A stretch of DNA of 42,564 nucleotides from Nonomuraea sp. MG754425 (GTDB lineage Bacteria; Actinomycetota; Actinomycetes; Streptosporangiales; Streptosporangiaceae). Numbering within the stretch: position 1 is the stretch's first letter; every line of letters starts with the position of its first letter. Positions 1 through 6,784 of the stretch are shown in pieces. The stretch lies in assembly GCF_021699195.1 (NCBI RefSeq), contig NZ_SSXE01000074.1:1-42564 (forward strand), given 5' to 3'. The translations under genes were made by a program, and so were the position numbers. Below the pieces are notes generated by a model, which saw only the letters and a program-made list of their open reading frames with translations, made no database searches and was not told where the DNA came from.

Positions 1-880
1 GCGCCCCTGAGGCCCCGGACCTCGATGCGCCCGGCCCCGGTGCACCCGGTCCTGAGCCGCCAGGTCCTGACGCGCCGGAGCCCGGTGCGCCCGGTCCTGG
101 GACGCCCGGTCCCGAGTTGCCGGGCCCTGGGACGCCGGGCCCTGGGACGCCGGGCCCTGGGACGCCGGGCCCGGGGGCGGTCGGTCCGGTGCCGGCCGCG
201 GGGCCGGCGGGTGACTTGGTGGGTGGCTTGGCGGGTGGCTTGGCGGGCGACGCCGGTGTCTTGCCGGGCGCGCCGGCTACCAGAGCACCCGGCGGCGCGG
301 TCTCGGCCCCGGCACCCGGCCCCGGCTTGCGGCCAGGAGCCCCGGGCTTCGCCCCGGAGGAGCCACCGGTCTCCGCCCCGACAGCCTCAGATACGGCCCC
401 AGCAGTGCCAGGCTTCGCCTCGGCGGTCCCAGGCTCGGCCCCAGCGATACCAGGCTTCGCCTCGGCGGTACCAGGCTTCGCCTCGGGGGTCTCGGGCTTG
501 GCTCCGGTGGTCCCGGGCTTGGCCTCGCGGGCGTAGGGATTGACCCCGGCAACCTCGGACTTCGCCTCGCGGGTCGCGGTCTCGGCCCCCGCCGCGTCCG
601 CTTTCGCGTCGGCCGCATCGGGCTTCGCCTCGGGGGCGGGCTGCACGGACATGGTCACGGTGCCGGCGGTCGAAGGGTCGTCGCCCTCCTCGGCCGTCGG
701 CGGACGCCCGATGTGCAGCGGGCCGGGCAGCCGGATGGCCGTGGTCCGGTCCGCTTCCGGCTCGGCGGCGCCTTCACCGGCGGCGCTCTTCGGAGGGTCC
801 TCGGCCGAGCCGGCCTGCTCGCCCGGGGGCGGGAAGGTCAGCTTGGGGATGACTCCCGTCGCTTCCGGATCGAAGGGCAC
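1..880 (-). CDS. Pro/Ala/Gly-rich low-complexity protein, N-terminal part (3' end off window)
   Basis: This minus-strand frame stays open from about 973 to base 1 with no stop, so the C-terminus lies outside the window. I chose GTG 880-878 because a perfect AAGGAGG sits 8 bases upstream. The alternative ATG at 973-971 would overlap the flippase stop as ATGA and add 31 residues. After a short acidic start (PFDPEATGVIPKLTF) the protein has about 75 mixed residues. It then has imperfect repeats of the type EAKPGTA/GAEPGT, followed by PGPGV/PGPGA/SGPG repeats. No signal peptide, membrane segment or enzyme motif is visible in this part, which looks like a disordered linker before an unseen domain. 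Lying last in the glycan operon, it may belong to that pathway. I do not recognise a family. Confidence 0.7.
   Translation of the reverse strand, partial: MPFDPEATGVIPKLTFPPPGEQAGSAEDPPKSAAGEGAAEPEADRTTAIRLPGPLHIGRPPTAEEGDDPSTAGTVTMSVQPAPEAKPDAADAKADAAGAETATREAKSEVAGVNPYAREAKPGTTGAKPETPEAKPGTAEAKPGIAGAEPGTAEAKPGTAGAVSEAVGAETGGSSGAKPGAPGRKPGPGAGAETAPPGALVAGAPGKTPASPAKPPAKPPTKSPAGPAAGTGPTAPGPGVPGPGVPGPGVPGPGNSGPGVPGPGAPGSGASGPGGSGPGAPGPGASRSGASGA
122..166. repeat. 15-bp tandem repeat, three perfect copies
   Basis: The unit GGGCCCTGGGACGCC occurs three times head to tail and a partial fourth copy follows. On the minus strand it encodes the PGPGV peptide repeat of the Pro/Gly-rich protein. Because the unit is 15 bp, copy-number change would keep the frame, so length variation between strains is likely. 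Looser 15/30-bp repeats encoding the EAKPGTA units lie at about 380-525. Confidence 0.8.
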
Positions 881-888
881 GTCTGACT

Positions 889-895
889 CCTCCTT
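889..895 (-). promoter_or_regulatory. Strong ribosome binding site deciding the start of the Pro-rich gene
   Basis: The minus strand reads AAGGAGG, then eight bases, then GTG (880-878). This perfect Shine-Dalgarno match favours the internal GTG over the ATG at 973 that overlaps the upstream stop. The upstream ATG has no comparable site. Confidence 0.65.
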
Positions 896-969
896 GTCGC
901 CACGCACCTCCGAGGAGCCCGTGATCCCCGATTGCATGCCATCGCCGTCCCGTTGCCTCACGTTGACCA

Positions 970-2286
970 TCATGAAGCCCCGGACGACCCCTGGGTGACA
1001 GTCGGCCTACCGCTTTCGCCGAATTTGAGAATTTTGCGGAGATTTCCGAAGATCAAAAGTGCGACAAGCACCTCGCTGAACAACAATCCGTACCCCACGG
1101 CGTTCACCCCGAAGGAGGGGAAGAGCGCGAGGGTGGACACCAGCACCAGCACCGCCAGCCCGATCTGGACGATCGCCAGCGTGCGCGCCTGGCTCTGCGC
1201 CCGCAGCGCGCTCAGGTACACCTCGATCAGCACCCGCGGCAGCACCGCCAGCGACATGAGCCGCAGCAGCGTCGTGCCCTCCTCGGCGAACGCGGAGCCG
1301 AAGATGTGCAGGATCAGCGGCGCCCCGAGGATCACCACCGTGATGATCGGAATGACGATCATGAACGCCCGGCGCAGCGCCCGCCGGCAGTTCTCGGCCA
1401 GCCTGGCACGGTCGAAGGAGCCCTCGACGGTCAGTGACACCGCCATGTTCATCGCCAGCAGCTCGATCATGCTGGCCAGCGTGTGCGCCATCGAGAAGCG
1501 TCCGAACGTGGCCTCGCCCACCTGGGTGGCGACGACCACGGGCACCAGGTAGACGATCGCCAGGATCGACAGCGTGCCGGGGAAGTCGCCGGCCAGGAAC
1601 CGGCCGACCTCGCGCAGCCTGGGCGGCTCCTGCGTGGTGGCGGCCTGCTTGACGTGCCGGGGCACGACGACGCCGAAGATCAGCCACTGGACCGGGATGA
1701 GGGCGAGCGCGGTCGGGATCACCCACGAGACGAAGATGCCGCCGGTCGGCAGCGCCCCCGCCAGGGCCACCAGCAGGCCCATCTTGACTAGGCCGAAGAC
1801 CAGGTTGTTCAGCGGTACGAAGGTGGCTCTGCGCAGGCCGGTCAGCACCACGTCCTGGAGGGTGAAGACCGCCCACACCACCACGGAGGCCAGGAAGAAC
1901 AGGCCGGGCCCGAACCCGCCCAGCACCTGGTACGTCTGCCCCCACATCGGCAGCGTCAGCAGGAAGCCCAGGGCGGCGACCCCGCCCGTGGCGGCGGCCA
2001 GGCCGTAGCCGCGCAGGATGAGTTCGGGCGTGCGGCGGCCCGCCACCGGCAGGAACCGGGCCAGCGCGCCCACGAAGCCGAGCGCGGTCAGCGACGCGAA
2101 CAGCCGCATGGCCGTGATCACGGCCTGGCCGCGGCCGAACTCCTCCGGCGAGTAGTAGTGCGCGGCCAGCAGCCAGTAGCCCATCCCGAGCACCCCGGTG
2201 ACCACGGTGTTCACCATGAGCGCGTAGCCCTGGCGGAACAGCGGGTTACGCAGGTCGCGAAGGATCTTTGCCCAGACGCTAGACAT
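970..2286 (-). CDS. Oligosaccharide/polysaccharide flippase (Wzx/MVF type)
   Basis: This 438-residue protein is almost entirely hydrophobic, with about 12-14 predicted membrane helices starting near residue 18. Its segment order and length fit the polysaccharide biosynthesis/flippase families of the MATE/MVF superfamily, which move lipid-linked glycans across the membrane. Two polar breaks (near residues 210-225, and the last 20 residues) would be cytoplasmic. The ATG overlaps the stop of the upstream deacetylase gene by 8 bp, and its own stop overlaps a possible downstream ATG (ATGA). It therefore sits inside one transcript with two glycosyltransferases and a deacetylase, as expected for an exporter of the glycan they make. 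Substrate is unknown, and a general multidrug MATE role is less likely given the neighbours. Confidence 0.85.
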   Translation of the reverse strand: MSSVWAKILRDLRNPLFRQGYALMVNTVVTGVLGMGYWLLAAHYYSPEEFGRGQAVITAMRLFASLTALGFVGALARFLPVAGRRTPELILRGYGLAAATGGVAALGFLLTLPMWGQTYQVLGGFGPGLFFLASVVVWAVFTLQDVVLTGLRRATFVPLNNLVFGLVKMGLLVALAGALPTGGIFVSWVIPTALALIPVQWLIFGVVVPRHVKQAATTQEPPRLREVGRFLAGDFPGTLSILAIVYLVPVVVATQVGEATFGRFSMAHTLASMIELLAMNMAVSLTVEGSFDRARLAENCRRALRRAFMIVIPIITVVILGAPLILHIFGSAFAEEGTTLLRLMSLAVLPRVLIEVYLSALRAQSQARTLAIVQIGLAVLVLVSTLALFPSFGVNAVGYGLLFSEVLVALLIFGNLRKILKFGESGRPTVTQGSSGAS

Positions 2287-3082
2287 TTCGCCGCACCCGC
2301 TGCAGCCCGTACCTCGTCCGGCGGACGACCGCGTACCCCTTGGTGAGGATGCGTTCGCGCATGTAGATGAGCGGGACGGCGGTGCCTTCGACGGCGCGCC
2401 TGAACATGTTGATGGTGGTGCCCTTGCCGACCGTCAGCCGGGGGATGGCCAGCATGTCATGACGGTCGGCGGCGATCGTATTGCTGACCGCACAAGCTGC
2501 GAAATATCCGGCCTTACGGACTTCGCGGCGTACGCGGGCGCTGGAGTACCCGTACGGATAGGCCATGGTGGCGACCGGCGTGCCGATCTTCTCCTCCAGC
2601 AGCCCCTTGTTCCGGCGCAGCTCCTGCCGCAGCTCCTCGGTGCGGAGCTGGTCGAGCTGCGGATGGCTGTGGCTGTGGCCGCCGATCTCGACGCCGGTCT
2701 GCGCCGCCTCGCGGGCCTGGCCCCACGACAACATGTCGTCGAGCGGCCGGCCCGCGGCGTCCTTGCCCGCGTCGGAGACCCAGCCGCTGGTCAGGAAGAC
2801 CGTGGCCGGGAAGTTGTGCTGTTCGAGCAGCGGCAGCGCGTGGCTGTGGAAGTCGGCGTAGCCGTCGTCGAACGTCACGACGATCGGCTTGTCCGGCAGC
2901 GACAGCCCGTTGTTCTTGTTGAAGCGCGCCACCAGGTCGCCCAGCGTGAGCGGCGTGAAGCCGCTCTCCGCCAGGTACGCGAGCTGCTCGGCGAGGTCGG
3001 AGGGCCGCACCGCGTGCGGCTTGGTCTCGTCGTTGGGCGAGTCGGTGACCGAGTGGTACATGAGGATCGGTACGCGGATCAT
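2279..3082 (-). CDS. Polysaccharide deacetylase (NodB homology, carbohydrate esterase 4)
   Basis: The 267-residue protein has the CE4 motifs in order: TFDDG at 70-74 (catalytic/metal Asp), GGHSHSHP with metal-ligand histidines around 136-140, and AYPYG further on. The family removes N- or O-acetyl groups from polymers such as chitin oligosaccharides, peptidoglycan or exopolysaccharide, using a divalent metal. I see no signal peptide with this start, so it may act in the cytoplasm on a lipid-linked precursor; the opening MIRVPILMYHSV is the usual first strand of the fold. I chose the ATG that overlaps the stop of the upstream glycosyltransferase as ATGA. The longer open frame upstream is read-through in that gene's shadow. 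The C-terminal 60 residues are basic. Confidence 0.88.
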   Translation of the reverse strand: MIRVPILMYHSVTDSPNDETKPHAVRPSDLAEQLAYLAESGFTPLTLGDLVARFNKNNGLSLPDKPIVVTFDDGYADFHSHALPLLEQHNFPATVFLTSGWVSDAGKDAAGRPLDDMLSWGQAREAAQTGVEIGGHSHSHPQLDQLRTEELRQELRRNKGLLEEKIGTPVATMAYPYGYSSARVRREVRKAGYFAACAVSNTIAADRHDMLAIPRLTVGKGTTINMFRRAVEGTAVPLIYMRERILTKGYAVVRRTRYGLQRVRRNV

Positions 3083-4020
3083 GACCGTGCCACCTTCAGC
3101 CGTACGGAACCCACGACGTAACCCCAGGTCGTCCAGGCCAGCCCGATCACGATCGCGGCGGCCCTGCCGAGCCCGCCCACGTCGCCGCGGAAGGTGTCGC
3201 CGACGCCGCGCAACGCGCCGAGCGGCAGTGTCTTCATCGCGTGCGCGCGCTCGCTCGACAGCCCGTCCTGGGTGCCGACCTCCCGCGTCACCAGCGCCTT
3301 CGACAGCCCCTCCGCGTAACACCTGGACCTGAAGTAGGCGAACCTCTCGCGCTGGCCGGACACCTTGTGCCCGATCACCGCGCGCGGTTCGAACAGCATG
3401 ACCGAGCCCGGCCTGCGCTGCGACAGCCTGATGCAGAACTCGGTCTCCTCGCACCCGAGCGGGCGCGACTTGCGACCCTGCACGCTGCGGCCGATACCGC
3501 TGTGGAAGCCGCCGACCTCCGACACGGCGTCACGCAGGAAGGCGGCGTTGCCGCCCATGACGTTGCGGATCGGCGCCCGGACCGCGGGCATGCCGCGATA
3601 GGTGCAGCCGACCGTCCAGTCGAACTCGTACGGGAACCAGCGCGGCCGCCTGCCCGACGCCCACAGGGGGTCGGTGCGACCGCCGACGCCGACGACGCCG
3701 GGTTCCTGGAAGCCCTCCTCCAAAGCCTCCAGCCACCCGGGGTCGGCGACCGCGTCGTCGTCGAGGAAGGCGACGATCTCACCGTTGGCCGTGGCCACGC
3801 CGGTGTTCTTGCCGCCGGACAACCCCTGCTCGTGCGTGTTCTCCACCACGATGGCCTGCGGGTACTCGCGCTTGAGCTTGAGGTGCAGGTCGGGGTTGTG
3901 GTCGACCACCAGGATCAGCTCGTGTGCCGGGCGCGTCTGGTTCTCGACCGACTCGACTGCCTGCCTGATGTCCTCCCACCGCTCGTCGGTGTAGACGCAG
4001 ATGACAACAGACGTGTTCAC
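3079..4020 (-). CDS. Glycosyltransferase family 2
   Basis: The 313-residue protein begins directly with the GT-A nucleotide-sugar fold (MNTSVVICVYT). It carries FLDDDA at about 85-90, the DxD-type metal/nucleotide site, and a later CEETEF segment that fits the acceptor-base region. GT2 enzymes transfer a sugar from a nucleotide donor to a growing lipid-linked glycan at the inner membrane face. The last 40 residues contain one hydrophobic stretch (AAAIVIGLAWTTWGYVVGSV) that may anchor it. It lies 11 bp after another GT2 gene and overlaps the deacetylase by 4 bp, which indicates co-translation. The donor sugar cannot be read from sequence. Confidence 0.87.
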   Translation of the reverse strand: MNTSVVICVYTDERWEDIRQAVESVENQTRPAHELILVVDHNPDLHLKLKREYPQAIVVENTHEQGLSGGKNTGVATANGEIVAFLDDDAVADPGWLEALEEGFQEPGVVGVGGRTDPLWASGRRPRWFPYEFDWTVGCTYRGMPAVRAPIRNVMGGNAAFLRDAVSEVGGFHSGIGRSVQGRKSRPLGCEETEFCIRLSQRRPGSVMLFEPRAVIGHKVSGQRERFAYFRSRCYAEGLSKALVTREVGTQDGLSSERAHAMKTLPLGALRGVGDTFRGDVGGLGRAAAIVIGLAWTTWGYVVGSVRLKVARS

Positions 4021-4031
4021 AACGATCCTTC

Positions 4032-4865
4032 TTAAGCGACGCCTCGGTCAGCGGCAGGAGTGGCGGCGGGCTCAGGCTGAGGCGGAGTGGGCTGGCGACG
4101 CCACTCCTTCAGGATGGTCTTGAGCACGCGGAAGCCATCTCGTACGACGTGCAGGTTGCTCTCGCCGTGGATGCGGTTGCGCTCGTGGCTCGGCACCTCG
4201 TGCACCTTCAACCCGGCCTTGGCCGCGCGCACGTTCATCAGTGTCTCCACCTCGAAGCCGTCGCAGTCGAGGTCGAGCACATCGAGGTGGCGCGCCCAGA
4301 ACGCGTTGTAGCCATAGCAGAGATCGGTGTACTGGGTGCGGTACATCACGTTGACGATGCCGGTGAGGACCTTGTTGCCCAGGCGCCGGTTGATCGTCAG
4401 GTCGTCGCTGCCGCCCCCGGCGGCGTAGCGCGAGCCCTTGACGAAGTCGGCCCCGGTCACCAGCGCGCCCACGAAGTTGATGATCTCGCGGCCGTCGGTC
4501 GAGCCGTCGGCGTCGATCATCACGATGATGTCGCTGGTGCAGGCGGCGAAACCGATGGCCAGGGCGTCGCCCTTGCCCTTGCCGGTCTGCGCCACCACTT
4601 TGACGTTCGGCCGCAGCCGCCTGGCCACGGCGACCGTGTCATCGACGGAGTTGCCGTCGACGAGCACGATCTCGTCGACCCACTGCGGAATGGTGGCGAA
4701 GACGTGCGGCAGGTTCTCCGCCTCGTTCATCGCCGGCACGACCACGCTGACCGTCGGGGAGATGGCCAGGTGCGGGGTGACCGGCGTGAAGCTCGAGGGC
4801 GGCGGCATCGACCTGAGGGGAGCGGCGTGGACCTTGCCGTTGTGCTTGGTTATCTCGGGACTCAT
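4032..4865 (-). CDS. Glycosyltransferase family 2, polyprenyl-phosphate sugar synthase-like
   Basis: The 277-residue protein has about 35 extra N-terminal residues before the GT-A core VSVVVPAMNEAENL. IVLVDGNSVDDT and VMIDADGSTD (D118, D120) follow. The EAENLP and IDADGS motifs match the dolichol-phosphate-mannose-synthase-like branch, which charges a polyprenyl phosphate with one sugar. No membrane helices follow the catalytic domain, as in DPM1-type soluble forms. The Pro-rich C-terminus looks disordered. The ATG is preceded by GGAAGGA. It is the first gene after a 154-bp gap, so it may start the transcript for glycosyltransferases, deacetylase and flippase. Confidence 0.83.
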   Translation of the reverse strand: MSPEITKHNGKVHAAPLRSMPPPSSFTPVTPHLAISPTVSVVVPAMNEAENLPHVFATIPQWVDEIVLVDGNSVDDTVAVARRLRPNVKVVAQTGKGKGDALAIGFAACTSDIIVMIDADGSTDGREIINFVGALVTGADFVKGSRYAAGGGSDDLTINRRLGNKVLTGIVNVMYRTQYTDLCYGYNAFWARHLDVLDLDCDGFEVETLMNVRAAKAGLKVHEVPSHERNRIHGESNLHVVRDGFRVLKTILKEWRRQPTPPQPEPAATPAADRGVA

Positions 4866-5010
4866 GGCGAGGGAAATCCTTCCGAGACCCCGCGCTGCGG
4901 ACCGGACGGAACCATCCCCGGGTGCTGCGGGGACGGCGAAACCGGCGAGCGGTGCATCGAAGGGTCCTGTGTGAAGTGTGAGGGTGTCGTGCTGTGCCGG
5001 GGGGTCGTCC

Positions 5011-5032
5011 GGGAGCGTTCTAACGTGCTCCC
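5011..5032 (-). terminator. Hairpin straddling the acetyltransferase stop codon
   Basis: GGGAGC at 5011-5016 pairs with GCTCCC at 5027-5032, with a 10-base loop holding the stop codon of the acetyltransferase gene. There is no T tract. It could attenuate read-through into the glycosyltransferase genes, but the stem is short. The remaining gap up to 4866 shows no clear promoter. Confidence 0.35.
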
Positions 5033-6150
5033 GTCGGTTCCTGACTTACTGCGTTGGATGGCTCCTGACGTTGAATCGAGGTGCGCACCCGACCGAAGCC
5101 CTTCAGGACACGGTCGGCCGCCCTATAGAGAGACGGCCGATCCATGACAATTGTTCGGGCCTTGTTGAAAGGAGTTCTGCCCATCCAGTGAACGGCCGCC
5201 GACGCCGACGGTCGCGAGACCCGGCCTTCGGCGACGTACAGGACCCCGCTCTTGAGCCAGTCCTTGTATTCCTTGCCGCCCTTGCCCATGTCCACCATGT
5301 GCAGCCCCGCGTTCGCGGCGGCCTCGGCCATCTGGAGGTGATGGACGATACCCGGCGAATAACGGGCGTACTCGGTGTCGTAGGCGGGGAACCACCCTAC
5401 AAGCGTGGTCGCCGTCCGGAGCCCGAAATGGCCCGCCACCGGTACGTCCCCGGCATAAAGCATGGTCAGCACACCCGCGAAGTCCGATGAGTTCTCGGCA
5501 TGCATCATGTCCGTCAGTTCGACGATCCACGGCTGCGCGAACCTGTCCACCCGGCCGGTCCGCTGGTACTGGTCGGACTTCCAGGCGAGCAGGGTGCGCA
5601 GCACCTCCGGGTCGGCCGAGGACCACTCCAGGCGTACGTCGCCGTGCTCCCTGCCGAGCTTGCGCTCCTTGTAGCGCACGGTCTTGAGGTTCTTCGGCGA
5701 GTTGGCCTTGACCTGCTCGAGCCAGGAGTCGAAGCCGGAGGTGAAGTCCATGACCGGCGCGGGCCGGACGTCGGACTCGTACGCGGCGAACGTCGGCTGC
5801 CCGGCCACCAGGTGGTCGAAGTCGAAGACGCTCAGCTTGCAGGCGCGCAGCAGGGCCTTGGCGTCGAGCTTCACCTCGGGGGCCGAGATCAGGCCGTGAC
5901 ATGTGGTCAGGAAGCCGCCGAGCGGTTTGCCGATGCCGAAGCTGTGCCGCTCGTACGGGAAGAATCCCGTGATGCCGCTTCCGTCGGAGATGACCGCCAC
6001 CCGCACGTAGTCACGCAGACGGTCCATGGCCACGGCGAACTCGACCGACAGGAACGGGTTGTCCAGACTGCGGTCGGCCTTCTGCAGCTCCCGCCACCGG
6101 GCCCGCTCGGAGTCCCCGAGTTCTCCTGGCCGAACTACCTGGATCTTCAC
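5020..6150 (-). CDS. GNAT-family acyltransferase (CelD/BcsL, Acetyltransf_6 type)
   Basis: The 376-residue protein has the two-lobe layout of the FemAB/CelD-like GNAT fold. The N-terminal lobe includes DNPFLSVEFAVAMD. A linker follows (SGFDSWLEQVKANSPKNLKTVRYKERKL, in parts), then the C-terminal lobe with VAGHFGLRT and a conserved-looking YSPGIVHHLQMAEAAANAGLHMVDMGKGGKEYKDWL. In this family such proteins are found in polysaccharide clusters and are thought to acylate sugars or transfer amino acids. I chose GTG 6150-6148, which overlaps the upstream stop as GTGA; the longer frame lies in the shadow of the upstream gene. Its place between a membrane protein and glycosyltransferases points to modification of the same glycan. 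Confidence 0.8.
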   Translation of the reverse strand: MKIQVVRPGELGDSERARWRELQKADRSLDNPFLSVEFAVAMDRLRDYVRVAVISDGSGITGFFPYERHSFGIGKPLGGFLTTCHGLISAPEVKLDAKALLRACKLSVFDFDHLVAGQPTFAAYESDVRPAPVMDFTSGFDSWLEQVKANSPKNLKTVRYKERKLGREHGDVRLEWSSADPEVLRTLLAWKSDQYQRTGRVDRFAQPWIVELTDMMHAENSSDFAGVLTMLYAGDVPVAGHFGLRTATTLVGWFPAYDTEYARYSPGIVHHLQMAEAAANAGLHMVDMGKGGKEYKDWLKSGVLYVAEGRVSRPSASAAVHWMGRTPFNKARTIVMDRPSLYRAADRVLKGFGRVRTSIQRQEPSNAVSQEPTGAR

Positions 6151-6518
6151 CTTGCCTTGGCCCCCTGTTCGGTCTGCATGCTCTTCCCCCGGTACAACAC
6201 CCGAAGCACGTACATGAACCCTCCGAGCACGGCGACCGTCGCGACACCGGCCCGGGGCGACCACGCGTTGAAGAGCAGCATGGCCTCGGCGAGGAGCACG
6301 TTGAGTACGAGACTCGCCGCGGCTCCTACGGATAGAGCGGCGAGGGGGTCACGATCGCGCAACAGTCCCACCACTGCCGCCCCTGGGACGACCAGAAGGA
6401 ACAGGGAGATCAGGAGCGGACGCAGCGGCGTGTCGATATCGAACAGCGCGATGATCGCTCCTGCGATGCAGGCCAGCGCGACCAGCCAGGCCAGCGCTCT
6501 GCGGTGCTGCTTCAGCAT
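6147..6518 (-). CDS. Small four-helix membrane protein, first gene of the glycan operon
   Basis: The 123-residue protein has about four hydrophobic helices (near residues 10-27, 32-53, 58-82, 90-108) and a basic C-terminus (YRGKSMQTEQGAKAR). No catalytic motif is visible and I do not recognise the family with certainty; some DUF1616-like proteins look similar. Its stop overlaps the acetyltransferase GTG, so both are probably translated together. The ATG is preceded by purine-rich AGGAGAGAGACAGGAG. A helper for membrane assembly of the glycan enzymes is possible, but this is inference. Confidence 0.7.
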   Translation of the reverse strand: MLKQHRRALAWLVALACIAGAIIALFDIDTPLRPLLISLFLLVVPGAAVVGLLRDRDPLAALSVGAAASLVLNVLLAEAMLLFNAWSPRAGVATVAVLGGFMYVLRVLYRGKSMQTEQGAKAR

Positions 6519-6784
6519 CTCCTGTCTCTCTCCTGCTCTTGCTGGTTACAGCGCGATTGATCGCAGTTCATGGGACCAATCCACGCTACGACACGTCAAT
6601 GCCGACGCTTGGCGACGTGCTCCGGTTTACCGATGGGCGGAGTTTTCTCGTGTGATGTTCAACACACAGTCAAGTGATCGCCCTGCCCCGGCGCGGTCCC
6701 CAAGCACACCAGAATGCCCTATGTAGCCTAGGGTTCACGAGTCAGGGTCCGATTTATATCCGTTTGTCGGGTTAAAGTGCTGAC
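6519..6784 (-). promoter_or_regulatory. Upstream region of the glycan operon
   Basis: This 266-bp gap separates the sigma-factor gene from the first glycan gene and should hold the operon promoter. It is AT-richer than its surroundings. A 12-bp palindrome GCGAT-TG-ATCGC lies at 6553-6564, 35 bp before the ATG. A second imperfect palindrome GTGTG-N8-CACAC lies at 6650-6667. A weak CCCTA/TAGGG hairpin at 6717-6733 follows the sigma gene. I found no convincing -35/-10 pair and no ORF. Confidence 0.4.

Noticed and set aside
122..525. Possible CRISPR-like array
   Set aside because: The repeats are contiguous, lack spacers, and encode in-frame PGPGV/EAKPGTA peptides.
25..998. Plus-strand open frames in the repeat region
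   Set aside because: They are mirror frames of the minus-strand repeat protein, have no ribosome site and read as Arg/Pro-rich shadow sequence.
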